From DATLYB01 sp964502525 (GTDB lineage: Bacteria; Bacteroidota; Bacteroidia; Chitinophagales; CAIOSU01), in the NCBI GenBank assembly GCA_964502525.1, contig CAZCXH010000151.1, positions 1 through 12,903 on the forward strand: a stretch of DNA of 12,903 bases. Reading direction: 5' to 3'. Shown here one piece after another: positions 1 through 6,159 of the stretch. The translations under genes and the position numbers were made by a program. Below the pieces are notes generated by a model. The model saw only the letters and a program-made list of their open reading frames with translations. It was not told the origin of the DNA and made no database searches. Each line of letters begins with the position of its first letter. Position 1 is the stretch's first letter.

Positions 1-2
1 TC

Positions 3-701
3 GGCAACCAGTTGAAGCTGTTCAAGGAAGAGGTGGACCAGGCGCGCGGGGGAACGGAAGAGAAGAAAGATGCTGCCGTGCTGAAAGTGCTGAAGCGCTA
101 CATTGACGAATCAAAAAAAATTCTGTTCGAGGGCGACAACTACAGCAAGGAGTGGGAGAAGGAAGCCGCAAAGCGCGGGCTGAAAAATATCAAAACGACA
201 CCCGAAGCGCTCGACATGCTGGTGTCAAAAGAATACCGACCTGTGTTCACATCAAACAATGTTTTTTCAGTCAAGGAGCTGGATGCGCGCTATGAGATAC
301 TGCTGGAAAACTATAACCAGCACATTCAGATCGAGGCGCACACCCTGCAGGATGTGGCGCTGAACCAAATCATCCCCGCAGCGGCAGGCTACCAGGCAAA
401 GCTCGCTGCCAATATGAAACATCTGAAAGACCTGGGGCTTGAAAAGGAAGCGGCCTACCACAAGGAGTTAGTTATTAAAATTTCCGGACATATCCACGCT
501 ATAAAAGGGGAAGCGGAAAAGCTGGCGGGCGAAATGGAAAAAAGCACGAAAGCCTCACCCCGCGAGCGCGCGTCAGCTTATTGCAACAACATCAAGCCGC
601 GCTTCGAAAAAATACGCGCTGAGGTTGACAGTCTGGAACAGATCGTGGAAGACGGCTTGTGGCCCCTGCCCAAATACAGGGAGTTGCTGTTTGTGCGGTG
701 A
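3..701 (+). CDS. glnN: Glutamine synthetase type III, C-terminal part (partial)
   Basis: The frame is open from the window edge to a TGA at 699-701, so only about the last 232 residues are present. Glutamine synthetase makes glutamine from glutamate, ammonia and ATP in the cytoplasm. The fragment begins GNQLKLFKEEV and carries the IEAHTLQDVALNQIIPAA stretch, which I recognise as the C-terminal region of the large GSIII (GlnN) enzymes common in Bacteroidota. The C-terminal part is rich in helix-forming, charged residues, as expected of that region. The ATP and glutamate sites lie upstream of the window and cannot be checked. The TTG at 12 is not a real start; the frame continues to the left edge. 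It is followed by a 300-bp stretch of repeats before the next gene. Confidence 0.88.
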   Translation, partial: GNQLKLFKEEVDQARGGTEEKKDAAVLKVLKRYIDESKKILFEGDNYSKEWEKEAAKRGLKNIKTTPEALDMLVSKEYRPVFTSNNVFSVKELDARYEILLENYNQHIQIEAHTLQDVALNQIIPAAAGYQAKLAANMKHLKDLGLEKEAAYHKELVIKISGHIHAIKGEAEKLAGEMEKSTKASPRERASAYCNNIKPRFEKIRAEVDSLEQIVEDGLWPLPKYRELLFVR

Positions 702-760
702 TGAAACGATTGGCAAATAGCCCATACGCCAAAGTCATCCTTTTGGCAAGTGTTAATTAT

Positions 761-861
761 GGGCAGTTCTAAAAATTGTTCTTTTTATCACCTCACTCCT
801 TCCCTCTCCAGAAGGTTTCCTGAAGGAGAGGGTGTAAGTGGTAGAATTTTTAGAACTGCCC
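761..861. repeat. Repeat A, copy 1: complete foldback element
   Basis: A perfect 17-bp inverted repeat bounds this 101-bp element: GGGCAGTTCTAAAAATT at 761-777 and its exact complement at 845-861. Inside is a second pair, CCCTCTCC / GGAGAGGG, so the whole unit can fold into one long hairpin. The left half resembles the sequence at 12786-12857 and the reverse complement of 6374-6430, so this is a dispersed repeat. It encodes nothing. Size and structure resemble a MITE-type or REP-type palindromic element, but no transposase is present in the window. Confidence 0.8.
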
Positions 862-945
862 TTATACCTGTATATCATGTATAACTACTATAAAAAACAA
901 GCCATAATCGGGATGCCCGTCTGCCCTTTGGGAAGGCGCAATCAA

Positions 946-988
946 ATACCATCAGGCACAAGTTCGGAAACCTGATTTCCGATGGCAT
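946..988 (+). repeat. Repeat B, copy 1: short partial copy
   Basis: Starts ATACCATCAG and ends CCGATGGCAT, an imperfect inverted repeat. The interior (CACAAGTTCGGAAACCTG) closely matches the copy ending at 11757 (CACAAGTTTGAAAACCTG). The rest of repeat B seen elsewhere is missing or too diverged to align by eye. The glycosyltransferase start codon lies only 12 bp downstream. Confidence 0.65.
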
Positions 989-1000
989 AACTTTGCGTCC

Positions 1001-1747
1001 GTGCAAAGTTTCTCGCCCAAGATTTCAATCATCACCGTTTGCTTCAATGCCGAAAAGTTTATCGAGAGAACGATAAAGAGTGTCATCAGCCAGACGTATC
1101 CGAATATTGAATACATTATCATTGACGGGAAATCGAAAGACGCAACGGTTGAAGTCATTAAGAAATATGAGAATAAAATCAGCCGGTGGACGAGCGAGCC
1201 TGACCGCGGCATTTATGACGCCATGAACAAAGGGATGCGCGCAGCCACCGGTGAATACGTCTGGTTTCTCAACGCTGGCGACCGCATTTACAGCGAGCGA
1301 ACAGTGGAAGACATCATGCGGCAGGCAAACAACGAAGACCTGATTTATGGAGATGCTGAACGGGTTGACGAAGCCGGCAACAGCCGCGGCTGGCATAAAA
1401 AAACACCTGCGGCCAATGAGCTTTCCGTGAAAAGCTTTTTGAACGGCATGGTGCTTTGCCATCAAAGCATGATCGTGAAGAGGTTGGTAGCACCGGAATA
1501 CAGCCTTTCATGGATGATCGTTGGCGACATTGACTGGGCGATCAGGATCATGATGCAGGTGAAATCCAAAAAATACATCAACACCGTTTTCTGCCGCTTT
1601 CTCGATGGCGGCATTTCATCGGCAAGAAGAAAGAAAGCTCTGAAAGAAAGGTTTGACGTATTAAATAAATATTACGGGCTTGTTCCAACATTGCTGGCGC
1701 ATCTGAAATTCGGTTTTCAGGCGGTGAAGCGAGGAAGTATTTCGTAG
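1001..1747 (+). CDS. Family 2 glycosyltransferase (WfgS-like)
   Basis: A 248-residue GT-A fold glycosyltransferase that would transfer a sugar from a nucleotide-sugar donor during cell-surface polysaccharide synthesis, probably at the cytoplasmic face. The N-terminus has the GT2 opening ISIITVCFNAEKFIERTIKS, then IIIDGKSKDAT (nucleotide binding), EPDRGIYDAMNKGM, and FLNAGDRIY at the usual metal-binding DXD position, here NAGD. The pattern matches the WfgS/WcaA-like subgroup. No membrane segment is evident. The start is GTG at 1001: a stop lies in frame at 905-907, no in-frame ATG occurs before the conserved domain, and no clear ribosome-binding site is visible, so the start is less certain than the family. 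It converges with gmd, and the neighbouring GDP-sugar genes suggest a shared surface-glycan role. Acceptor and donor are unknown. Confidence 0.85.
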   Translation: MQSFSPKISIITVCFNAEKFIERTIKSVISQTYPNIEYIIIDGKSKDATVEVIKKYENKISRWTSEPDRGIYDAMNKGMRAATGEYVWFLNAGDRIYSERTVEDIMRQANNEDLIYGDAERVDEAGNSRGWHKKTPAANELSVKSFLNGMVLCHQSMIVKRLVAPEYSLSWMIVGDIDWAIRIMMQVKSKKYINTVFCRFLDGGISSARRKKALKERFDVLNKYYGLVPTLLAHLKFGFQAVKRGSIS

Positions 1748-1805
1748 CGAATAACGTGTGGCGATTGTTAATCGTTAACGGTTTGAAAATTCTAAACCCC
1801 CGCTC

Positions 1806-2891
1806 TCACTCGTTGTGATTAAGAACCTTGTGCCCTCCTTCAATTAAATATTTATCTCTTGTGAACAGGGCGATGTCGGAGGCCACCATGTCCTTGACCA
1901 GATCTTCCAATGTATGCGTTGGCTCCCAGCCGAGTTTCTTTTTTGCCTTTGAGTAATCTCCTATCAGGTAATCCACCTCCGTGGGGCGGAAATATTTCGC
2001 ATCCACCTCCACAACAGGCTCCCCGGTTTGCTTGTTGATTCCCTTTTCCTGCAGCCCTTTACCTTTCCATTCAATATCCATTCCCGCTTCGCGGAACGCC
2101 ATGGTGGTGAAGTCCCTCACCGATACGCTTCGCCCCGTGGCGAGTACGAAGTCTTCCGGTTCGGACTGCTGCAGCATCATCCACATGCCTTGCGCGTAAT
2201 CTTTGGCGTGCCCCCAATCGCGTTTCGCGTCAAGGTTGCCGATGAATATCTTTTTCTGCAAACCAAGTTTGATGCGGGCGATGGCGCGCGTAATCTTCCG
2301 CGTGACGAAAGTTTCACCGCGGATGGGGCTTTCATGATTGAATAAAATTCCGTTGCAGGCAAAAATTCCGTAAGCCTCGCGGTAGTTCACCGTAATCCAG
2401 TAGGCATAAAGCTTGGCAACCGCATACGGGCTGCGCGGATAGAAGGGCGTGTTTTCCGTCTGCGGAATTTCCCGCACTTTTCCGTAAAGCTCGGATGTAG
2501 AAGCCTGATAATATTTTGTTTTCTTCTCCATGCCCAGAACTCTGATCGCCTCCAGCAGGCGCAGCGCACCGGTTGCGTCAGCATTGGCCGTATATTCAGG
2601 AGTTTCGAATGACACCTTCACGTGCGACTGGGCGGCAAGGTTATAAATTTCATCCGGCTGTGCTTCCTGCACGATGCGGATAAGGTTGGTGGAATCAGTC
2701 ATATCGCCATAATGCAGGCGAAAGTGAATATTGGCTTCGTGCGGATCCTGGTAGAGATGGTCAATGCGGTCCGTATTGAACAGGGAGCTTCTGCGTTTGA
2801 TGCCATGCACTTCGTAGCGTTTGCTCAGCAAAAACTCGGCAAGGTAGGCTCCATCCTGTCCTGTGATGCCTGTAATGAGGGCTTTTTTCAT
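1806..2891 (-). CDS. gmd: GDP-mannose 4,6-dehydratase
   Basis: A 361-residue short-chain dehydrogenase that converts GDP-D-mannose to GDP-4-keto-6-deoxy-D-mannose, the precursor of GDP-fucose, GDP-rhamnose and related sugars. The N-terminal Rossmann motif GITGQDG is at residues 8-14, and RRSSLFNTDRIDHLY, typical of Gmd, follows. The catalytic set is visible: STSE at 131-134, and Tyr156/Lys160 in YAVAK. Length is normal for Gmd. The ATG start at 2889-2891 directly precedes MKKALITG, so the start is secure. It is divergent from the epimerase at 3008 across a 116-bp intergenic region with a promoter-like box and an inverted repeat. No GDP-fucose synthase (fcl) follows within the window, so the final sugar cannot be named. 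Confidence 0.96.
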   Translation of the reverse strand: MKKALITGITGQDGAYLAEFLLSKRYEVHGIKRRSSLFNTDRIDHLYQDPHEANIHFRLHYGDMTDSTNLIRIVQEAQPDEIYNLAAQSHVKVSFETPEYTANADATGALRLLEAIRVLGMEKKTKYYQASTSELYGKVREIPQTENTPFYPRSPYAVAKLYAYWITVNYREAYGIFACNGILFNHESPIRGETFVTRKITRAIARIKLGLQKKIFIGNLDAKRDWGHAKDYAQGMWMMLQQSEPEDFVLATGRSVSVRDFTTMAFREAGMDIEWKGKGLQEKGINKQTGEPVVEVDAKYFRPTEVDYLIGDYSKAKKKLGWEPTHTLEDLVKDMVASDIALFTRDKYLIEGGHKVLNHNE

Positions 2892-2904
2892 GTTGGTAAA
2901 AGTA

Positions 2905-2912
2905 CAAAGTTA
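2905..2912 (-). promoter_or_regulatory. Candidate -7 box for gmd (TAACTTTG)
   Basis: On the minus strand the sequence TAACTTTG fits the Bacteroidota -7 consensus TAnnTTTG exactly and lies 13 bp upstream of the gmd ATG. I do not see a clear -33 TTTG at the expected distance, so this is a partial match. Confidence 0.45.
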
Positions 2913-2963
2913 TTGCCGTTCGGGAGCAGTTTCTTCCATGCCAATTCTTCAACGAACGGCAAT
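2912..2963. promoter_or_regulatory. 11-bp perfect inverted repeat between gmd and the epimerase gene
   Basis: ATTGCCGTTCG at 2912-2922 is the exact complement of CGAACGGCAAT at 2953-2963, with 30 bp between. It lies in the divergent promoter region, and its left arm touches the gmd -7-like box. It could be a two-site operator serving both genes or an RNA hairpin in a leader. No regulator gene is present in the window to pair with it. Confidence 0.5.
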
Positions 2964-3007
2964 TTCGCCAATTAAAATTCGCGGAGTAATTTTATCAAAA
3001 AATATTA

Positions 3008-4024
3008 ATGGCAAAGCAGAAAACAGCGCTCGTAAATGGTGCCGGTGGGTTTATCGGGAGCCATCTAGTCAGGAAGCTGAAGAAGGAAGGATTTTGGGTG
3101 CGCGGTGTTGACCTCAAAAATACCGAGTTCAGTCCGACTGCGGCTGATGATTTTGTGATCGGAGACCTGCGCCAACAGAAGCTGTGCGAAGACATTTTGG
3201 ACCGTCCCTTTGACGAGGTTTATCAGCTTGCTGCCGACATGGGCGGGGCCGGGTTCATCTTCACGGGTGAGAACGATGCCGACATCATGCATAACTCCGC
3301 AACCATCAACCTCAACATGCTGCATTACGGAAAGATAGCGGGCATTAAAAAGATATTTTATTCATCATCCGCCTGCATTTATCCGGAATTCAACCAGCTC
3401 GATCCTGACAATCCAAAATGCGATGAGGCTTCCGCATACCCAGCCCAGCCCGACAGCGAATACGGATGGGAGAAACTGTTCAGCGAGCGGTTGTATTTTG
3501 CGTACAACAGGAACCATAAAGTTGATGTGCGCGTAGCGCGCTTTCACAACATCTTCGGACCGGAAGGCACGTGGACAGGCGGGCGCGAGAAGGCTCCGGC
3601 AGCGATCTGCCGCAAGGTTGCGGAGGCAAAGGATGGAGGAGACATTGAAATCTGGGGTGATGGGAAACAGACGCGGTCGTTTCTTTATATTGATGAATGC
3701 CTTGAGGGTGTGCGCAAGATGATGAGTTCAAATTTTTTAGGTCCGGTGAACATCGGGTCGGATGAGATGGTCACTATCAACCAGCTTGCTGAGATGGCAA
3801 TGAAAATTGCCGGAAAAAAAGTCACCTTACGTCACATTCCCGGTCCATTGGGTGTTCGGGGCAGAAATTCCGACAACCGGCTGATTAAGGAGAAACTGGG
3901 CTGGGCGCCCAGCCAGCCCCTGGAAGTAGGATTGGCAAACACGTACCAGTGGATTAACGAGCAGATGAAAGCGAAAAAGCCGGAACTTAAAGGTCAAAGC
4001 AAAGATAAGTTTATCCGGATGTGA
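3008..4024 (+). CDS. GDP-mannose 3,5-epimerase-like NAD-dependent epimerase
   Basis: A 338-residue extended short-chain dehydrogenase very like plant GDP-mannose 3,5-epimerase (GME), which interconverts GDP-D-mannose, GDP-L-galactose and GDP-L-gulose. The NAD motif GAGGFIG is at residues 11-17. LAADMGGAGF, SSACIYPEFNQL, RFHNIFGP, GGREKAPAA and PGPLGVRGRNSDN are shared with the plant enzymes. The residues known to act in Arabidopsis GME are present: the Tyr/Lys pair at 152/156, the acid/base Cys at 123 and Lys at 195. The ATG at 3008 gives MAKQKTALVNGAGG, as expected for this fold. It is divergent from gmd, which uses the same substrate, and stands beside a glycosyltransferase. A surface-sugar role is inferred; a sister activity within the extended SDR family remains possible. 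Confidence 0.85.
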   Translation: MAKQKTALVNGAGGFIGSHLVRKLKKEGFWVRGVDLKNTEFSPTAADDFVIGDLRQQKLCEDILDRPFDEVYQLAADMGGAGFIFTGENDADIMHNSATINLNMLHYGKIAGIKKIFYSSSACIYPEFNQLDPDNPKCDEASAYPAQPDSEYGWEKLFSERLYFAYNRNHKVDVRVARFHNIFGPEGTWTGGREKAPAAICRKVAEAKDGGDIEIWGDGKQTRSFLYIDECLEGVRKMMSSNFLGPVNIGSDEMVTINQLAEMAMKIAGKKVTLRHIPGPLGVRGRNSDNRLIKEKLGWAPSQPLEVGLANTYQWINEQMKAKKPELKGQSKDKFIRM

Positions 4025-4170
4025 TTTGAACCCATTTTGTTTTGATATTGGTTTATAACAAAATTTTAAGAGAAATATCCAGAGGCGCTTCATTCCCCGA
4101 AACTTTTACAGTACCATTCTTTACCGCTTAGGATCTTCCCGTGACCGGTACAGCTACCGTTTGAAACAGT
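4025..4170. other. Intergenic, no gene seen
   Basis: No coding signal on either strand and no convincing terminator for the epimerase gene. A GATCTT also occurs at 4132-4137, 61 bp left of the one that bounds the toxin-antitoxin cluster. Confidence 0.5.
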
Positions 4171-4192
4171 CCCCTTACTCCCTCTCCTTCCC
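4171..4192 (+). repeat. Possible left half of a split repeat A copy
   Basis: The stretch has the form CCCCTTAC then TCCCTCTCCTTCCC, resembling the repeat A core at 12818-12836. It stops exactly where vapC homology begins (GATCTT at 4193). The matching right half would be at 6159-6171. The match is short and imperfect, and was judged by eye. Confidence 0.45.
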
Positions 4193-4198
4193 GATCTT
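4193..4198. repeat. GATCTT, left copy of the junction direct repeat
   Basis: The same six bases occur at 6153-6158. On the left this copy adjoins repeat-like sequence; on the right it adjoins the vapC N-terminal fragment. Both vapC fragments use this hexamer in the same reading frame (Lys-Asp codons on the minus strand). Confidence 0.6.
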
Positions 4199-4421
4199 TA
4201 TGATGCAAATCAAACTTGATGCTTGCCAGAATGTGCTCAGGAGTTATTGGCAACAATCCGAACCCTGACTTCTCGATTATCCCGAAAATATTTTCCAAAT
4301 CAGATTTTAACTCAATACGACCCAATGAGTATTTGATTCCCATTTCCCAGAGCTAGGCAACGCTAACTACACAACTGTTATCGCTGTCTTCGATGATGGC
4401 TTTTGTTTTCTTGGGAAGGCC
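4193..4421 (-). pseudogene. vapC-like PIN-domain toxin, N-terminal and middle part, broken
   Basis: The minus-strand frame reads GLPKKTKAIIEDSDN, CVVSVA, a TAG stop at 4353-4355, then LWEMGIKYSLGRIEL through LLPITPEHILASIKFDLHHKD. These are standard landmarks of VapC-type PIN-domain RNases, in which VSVASLWE and LPIT..H are conserved. The TAG replaces the residue before LWE, expected to be Ser. About 20 residues of the N-terminus are missing or scrambled upstream. Homology ends at HHKD, just where DPFDR should follow; after this the frame runs into unrelated sequence. The missing C-terminus is at 6055-6156. An intact VapC would be about 130 residues, and the two pieces plus a normal N-terminus add up to that. 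Not expected to give an active toxin. Confidence 0.78.
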
Positions 4422-4514
4422 GCAGTCGTTAAACCTAATTTGATATGCTTCTTTTTTTCTTTTACATTTTCATGCTAAACTTACCAACTTCGTTTTGTTT
4501 ATTGATGCGGAAAT

Positions 4515-4637
4515 TTATCCCGTGCACAGTATAGCAATCAGGTCGCTGATTTCGGTGAGTTGAGCATCAGGAACACCGGCAGCATAGAGTTTCAACAATT
4601 GCTGTTGCATATTGCTTAACGGAGGATTTGATGACAT
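4515..4637 (-). pseudogene. Truncated antitoxin partner of the vapC remnant
   Basis: A 40-residue frame begins MSSNPPLSNMQQQLLKLYAA and continues GVPDAQLTEISDLIA before ending in ILCTG and a TAA. The opening resembles small antitoxins that precede VapC genes in Bacteroidota, which usually run to about 70 residues. The C-terminal toxin-binding part is absent. It lies upstream of the vapC remnant on the same strand, as expected for antitoxin-first TA order. The 90 bp between them shows no continuation in a single frame, so a deletion or frameshift has removed the antitoxin end and the toxin start. Family assignment is from memory of the pattern and is moderate. Confidence 0.5.
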
Positions 4638-4705
4638 GACGACAGTGAATTTTAGATATGAAAGATAGGAGTAAATAACCAGCACATCAATCTCATCTCA
4701 TTTCC

Positions 4706-4790
4706 GAAAGGTAAAAAATCCACTTGAATCCCCCACACCCCAACTTCGCATCCCCGCCCCGCGCAGGGCAAAAGCGAAGGGATGAATGGG
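4706..4790. repeat. Repeat C, copy 1
   Basis: About 85 bp starting GAAAGGTAAAAAATCC, with CCCCAACTTCGCATCCCCGC and GCGCAGGGCAAA in the middle. Copies 2 and 3 are at 5376-5457 and 5962-6040 in the same orientation. It lies between the end of the RelE/ParE-type toxin gene and the start of the decayed vapB-like gene, 68 bp upstream of the latter. On the minus strand CTTCGC and GCGAAG can pair. Confidence 0.85.
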
Positions 4791-4792
4791 TG

Positions 4793-5119
4793 TTACTTCT
4801 TCTTGCCTCGCTTCGTAAGCTTGATTGGATTTTGCTTCGTGTGAAATACATCGGTGATAATCACTTCGCTTTCTTCCACCTGGTAAATGATTTTGTAATT
4901 GCTTTCAACCAAATACCTGCTTGCCTGACCTATCGCTTCCAACATGGGTTCAGCCTGCCCGATATAAGGATGAATTTCCAGCGCGTCCGTGCGGTAAATT
5001 AGCTTCAGGATAAACTTGTCAGCTGGAGTTTCTGATTTCGCTTCAAAGGAAATGTAAGAATGAATTTCCTGAAGGCTCTTTAATGCAAAGGGAATCCACC
5101 TGATTTTATAGCGGGGCAT
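4793..5119 (-). CDS. RelE/ParE-family toxin
   Basis: A 108-residue toxin of the RelE/ParE superfamily: type II TA toxins that either cleave mRNA at the ribosome or inhibit gyrase. The layout is typical, with a basic opening strand (RYKIRWIPFALKSLQEIHSY), a helical hairpin, the HPYIGQAEP stretch, then RYLVESNYKIIYQVEESE followed by the final strand ITDVFHTKQNP. The RY..V..NYKI.Y pattern is a hallmark of the family. Target type (ribosome or gyrase) cannot be told from sequence. Its ATG overlaps the upstream antitoxin's TAA by one base (TAATG), so the two are translationally coupled. The stop is 2 bp from repeat C copy 1. Apparently intact. Confidence 0.88.
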   Translation of the reverse strand: MPRYKIRWIPFALKSLQEIHSYISFEAKSETPADKFILKLIYRTDALEIHPYIGQAEPMLEAIGQASRYLVESNYKIIYQVEESEVIITDVFHTKQNPIKLTKRGKKK

Positions 5120-5352
5120 TACTTCCGGGTTCGGAACTTCTTCTTTACTTCTTCTTGAGTAAACAGCTTACCCTCTTTTATTTCTTTTTGTGATTGAGCA
5201 TTGCGGGCATAAAATTCATCCAATGACATTGGCTTCAGGCTTTTTTTCGTGCCGGCTTTATTCAGAATTGTATAGACAGCCTCCAACAGATCGGTATCAT
5301 GAATGCTGTCTACCGATTCGTGAATTTGTTTTTTAAGAGAAGTGGTTGTCAT
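5119..5352 (-). CDS. Antitoxin partner of the RelE/ParE-type toxin
   Basis: A 77-residue protein starting MTTTSLKKQIHESVDSIHDT at the ATG 5350-5352. The open frame extends further upstream to 5454, but that extra part is translated from repeat C and is unlikely to be real. The N-terminal half (helical, LLEAVYTILNKAG) resembles small Bacteroidota antitoxins; the C-terminal half is charged and ends EEVKKKFRTRK, plausible as a toxin-binding tail. I do not recognise a named DNA-binding fold. Its identity rests mainly on its position: directly before and overlapping the toxin gene. A promoter-like TATATTTAC lies upstream on the minus strand between repeat C and the start. Antitoxins of this type usually repress their own operon. 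Confidence 0.75.
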   Translation of the reverse strand: MTTTSLKKQIHESVDSIHDTDLLEAVYTILNKAGTKKSLKPMSLDEFYARNAQSQKEIKEGKLFTQEEVKKKFRTRK

Positions 5353-5375
5353 GAACTTGATTTGTGTAAATATAC

Positions 5376-5457
5376 GAAAGGTAAAAAATCCCCTTGAATC
5401 CTCCACACCCCAACTTCGCGTCCCCATCCCGCGCAGGGCAAAGGCGGAGGGCATGGG
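5376..5457. repeat. Repeat C, copy 2
   Basis: An 82-bp unit with the same start (GAAAGGTAAAAAATCC), the same GCGCAGGGCAAA core, and a GGCGGAGGGCATGGG end. It lies 24 bp upstream of the antitoxin start at 5352 and 11 bp beyond the end of hicA. Confidence 0.88.
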
Positions 5458-5467
5458 TTAATAAATC

Positions 5468-5689
5468 TTATTTGCTAAATTCTTCTTTGCTGATTCCTGA
5501 TTGCCGGATGATTGATTGCAATGTTCCCCGCTTGATTTCCTTATGATTAGGAACAGGGACTGTTATTGTGGAGTTTGGAATTTTTTTCTGCATCACAATA
5601 TGACTTCCTTTCTGCCGCACTTTAGCGAAACCATGCTTTTCCAATATCTTGCACACTTTCGCACCCGAAAGCACCACCAGTTTGGTCAT
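5468..5689 (-). CDS. hicA: HicA-type mRNA interferase toxin
   Basis: A 73-residue HicA toxin, a double-stranded-RNA-binding-fold ribonuclease that cleaves mRNA. The sequence shows the expected order: SGAKVCKILEKHGF, then VRQKGSHIVMQ with the catalytic His in GSH (residue 30), then TITVPVPNHKEIKRGTLQSI with the usual PVHxxKEIKxGTL pattern, and a short helical tail. Length is normal. Its ATG overlaps the hicB stop by four bases (ATGA), indicating coupled translation. The order here is antitoxin first, the reverse of the classical E. coli hicAB layout but common in other bacteria. No damage is visible. Confidence 0.93.
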   Translation of the reverse strand: MTKLVVLSGAKVCKILEKHGFAKVRQKGSHIVMQKKIPNSTITVPVPNHKEIKRGTLQSIIRQSGISKEEFSK

Positions 5690-5910
5690 ACAGCAATGTC
5701 AAGGCGGGTAATCAGAACATCATCATGCAGCCTCTCCTTGATTTCGTTTTTAGAAGCGGTTTCCAAAAATAGTTCAACAGCCTCCCGCAAATTATCTCTT
5801 GATTGTTCAATATTTTTCCCTTGACTTGCAATATCCAACTCCGGGCAAAGCGCAACATAACCGTCACCTTCCCTTTCTATTATTGCCGTCAAACGATATT
5901 GTTTCGCCAT
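5686..5910 (-). CDS. hicB: HicB-type antitoxin
   Basis: A 74-residue HicB antitoxin that binds and blocks HicA. The degenerate RNase H-like fold is clear: YRLTAIIEREGDGYVALCPE, LDIASQGKNIEQSRDNLREA, then VELFLETASKNEIKERL. No C-terminal helix-turn-helix or ribbon-helix-helix follows, so this is the short form without a recognisable DNA-binding domain; how the operon is autoregulated is not apparent. The ATG start at 5908-5910 fits the fold. A TACCTTTG box lies 14 bp upstream. Repeat C copy 3 lies 51 bp upstream. Together with hicA it forms a compact two-gene operon. Confidence 0.92.
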   Translation of the reverse strand: MAKQYRLTAIIEREGDGYVALCPELDIASQGKNIEQSRDNLREAVELFLETASKNEIKERLHDDVLITRLDIAV

Positions 5911-5924
5911 GATGTTACTTTTTC

Positions 5925-5932
5925 CAAAGGTA
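5925..5932 (-). promoter_or_regulatory. Candidate -7 box for hicBA (TACCTTTG)
   Basis: On the minus strand TACCTTTG matches TAnnTTTG exactly, 14 bp before the hicB ATG. A good -33 element is not obvious. Confidence 0.45.
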
Positions 5933-5961
5933 CTGAATAGTTAAAACTTCCGCCAGACCTA

Positions 5962-6040
5962 GAAAGGTAAAAAAATCCTCTTGAATCCCCCCCCAACTTC
6001 GCATCTCCGCCCCACGCAGGGCAAAGGCGGAGGGCATGGG
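5962..6040. repeat. Repeat C, copy 3
   Basis: A 79-bp unit starting GAAAGGTAAAAAAATCC, with CAACTTCGCATCTCCGCC and an end like copy 2. CTCCGCC and GGCGGAG can pair inside it. It separates hicBA from the vapC C-terminal fragment. Confidence 0.86.
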
Positions 6041-6054
6041 GGGCGCAACATTTA

Positions 6055-6156
6055 TCAGATAACCTTCACAGGATAGTACTTGAACTGCTTATCCTTGCTG
6101 ATGATGGTGAGTTTTTCCGTTACAGCCTGTGCAATAATGATTCTGTCGAAAGGATC
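6055..6156 (-). pseudogene. vapC-like PIN-domain toxin, C-terminal fragment
   Basis: Thirty-three codons read DPFDRIIIAQAVTEKL, then TIISKDKQFKYYPVKVI and a TGA at 6055-6057. This is the C-terminus of a VapC-type PIN domain, where DPFDR..IAQA and the SKD acidic residue belong to the active-site region. No start codon is present, and a stop (TAA) lies in frame directly upstream. Homology begins precisely at the codon where the remnant at 4193-4421 stops, and both share GATCTT at the break. Joined end to end they would read HHKDPFDR in frame. It is too short to be functional alone. An independent second vapC copy is possible but would require the same breakpoint by chance. Confidence 0.85.
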
Positions 6157-6158
6157 TT
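6153..6158. repeat. GATCTT, right copy of the junction direct repeat
   Basis: Identical to 4193-4198. To the left is the vapC C-terminal fragment; to the right, repeat-derived sequence beginning ACCTATGCACACA. Confidence 0.6.
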
Positions 6159-6159
6159 A

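Noticed and set aside
728..747. Possible rho-independent terminator after glnN (GCCAAA…TTTTGGC)
   Set aside because: Short stem with no following T-run; not strong enough to call.
1748..1805. Bidirectional terminator between the glycosyltransferase and gmd
   Set aside because: Only a 5-bp GTTAA/TTAAC stem is visible and no T-run on either strand.
4132..4137. Third GATCTT as an additional junction
   Set aside because: It does not border vapC sequence, and the sequence to its left shows no vapC C-terminus; likely chance.
4724..5002. 92-residue plus-strand frame
   Set aside because: Antisense to the RelE/ParE-type toxin gene and starting in repeat C; no family features.
5353..5454. Longer antitoxin start giving 34 extra residues
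   Set aside because: The extension is translated from repeat C; MTTTSLKK at 5352 is a better start and leaves room for a promoter.
4706..6040. Regular direct repeats suggesting a CRISPR array
   Set aside because: Repeats are about 80 bp and the spacers are 500-bp gene pairs; no short uniform spacers and no cas genes.
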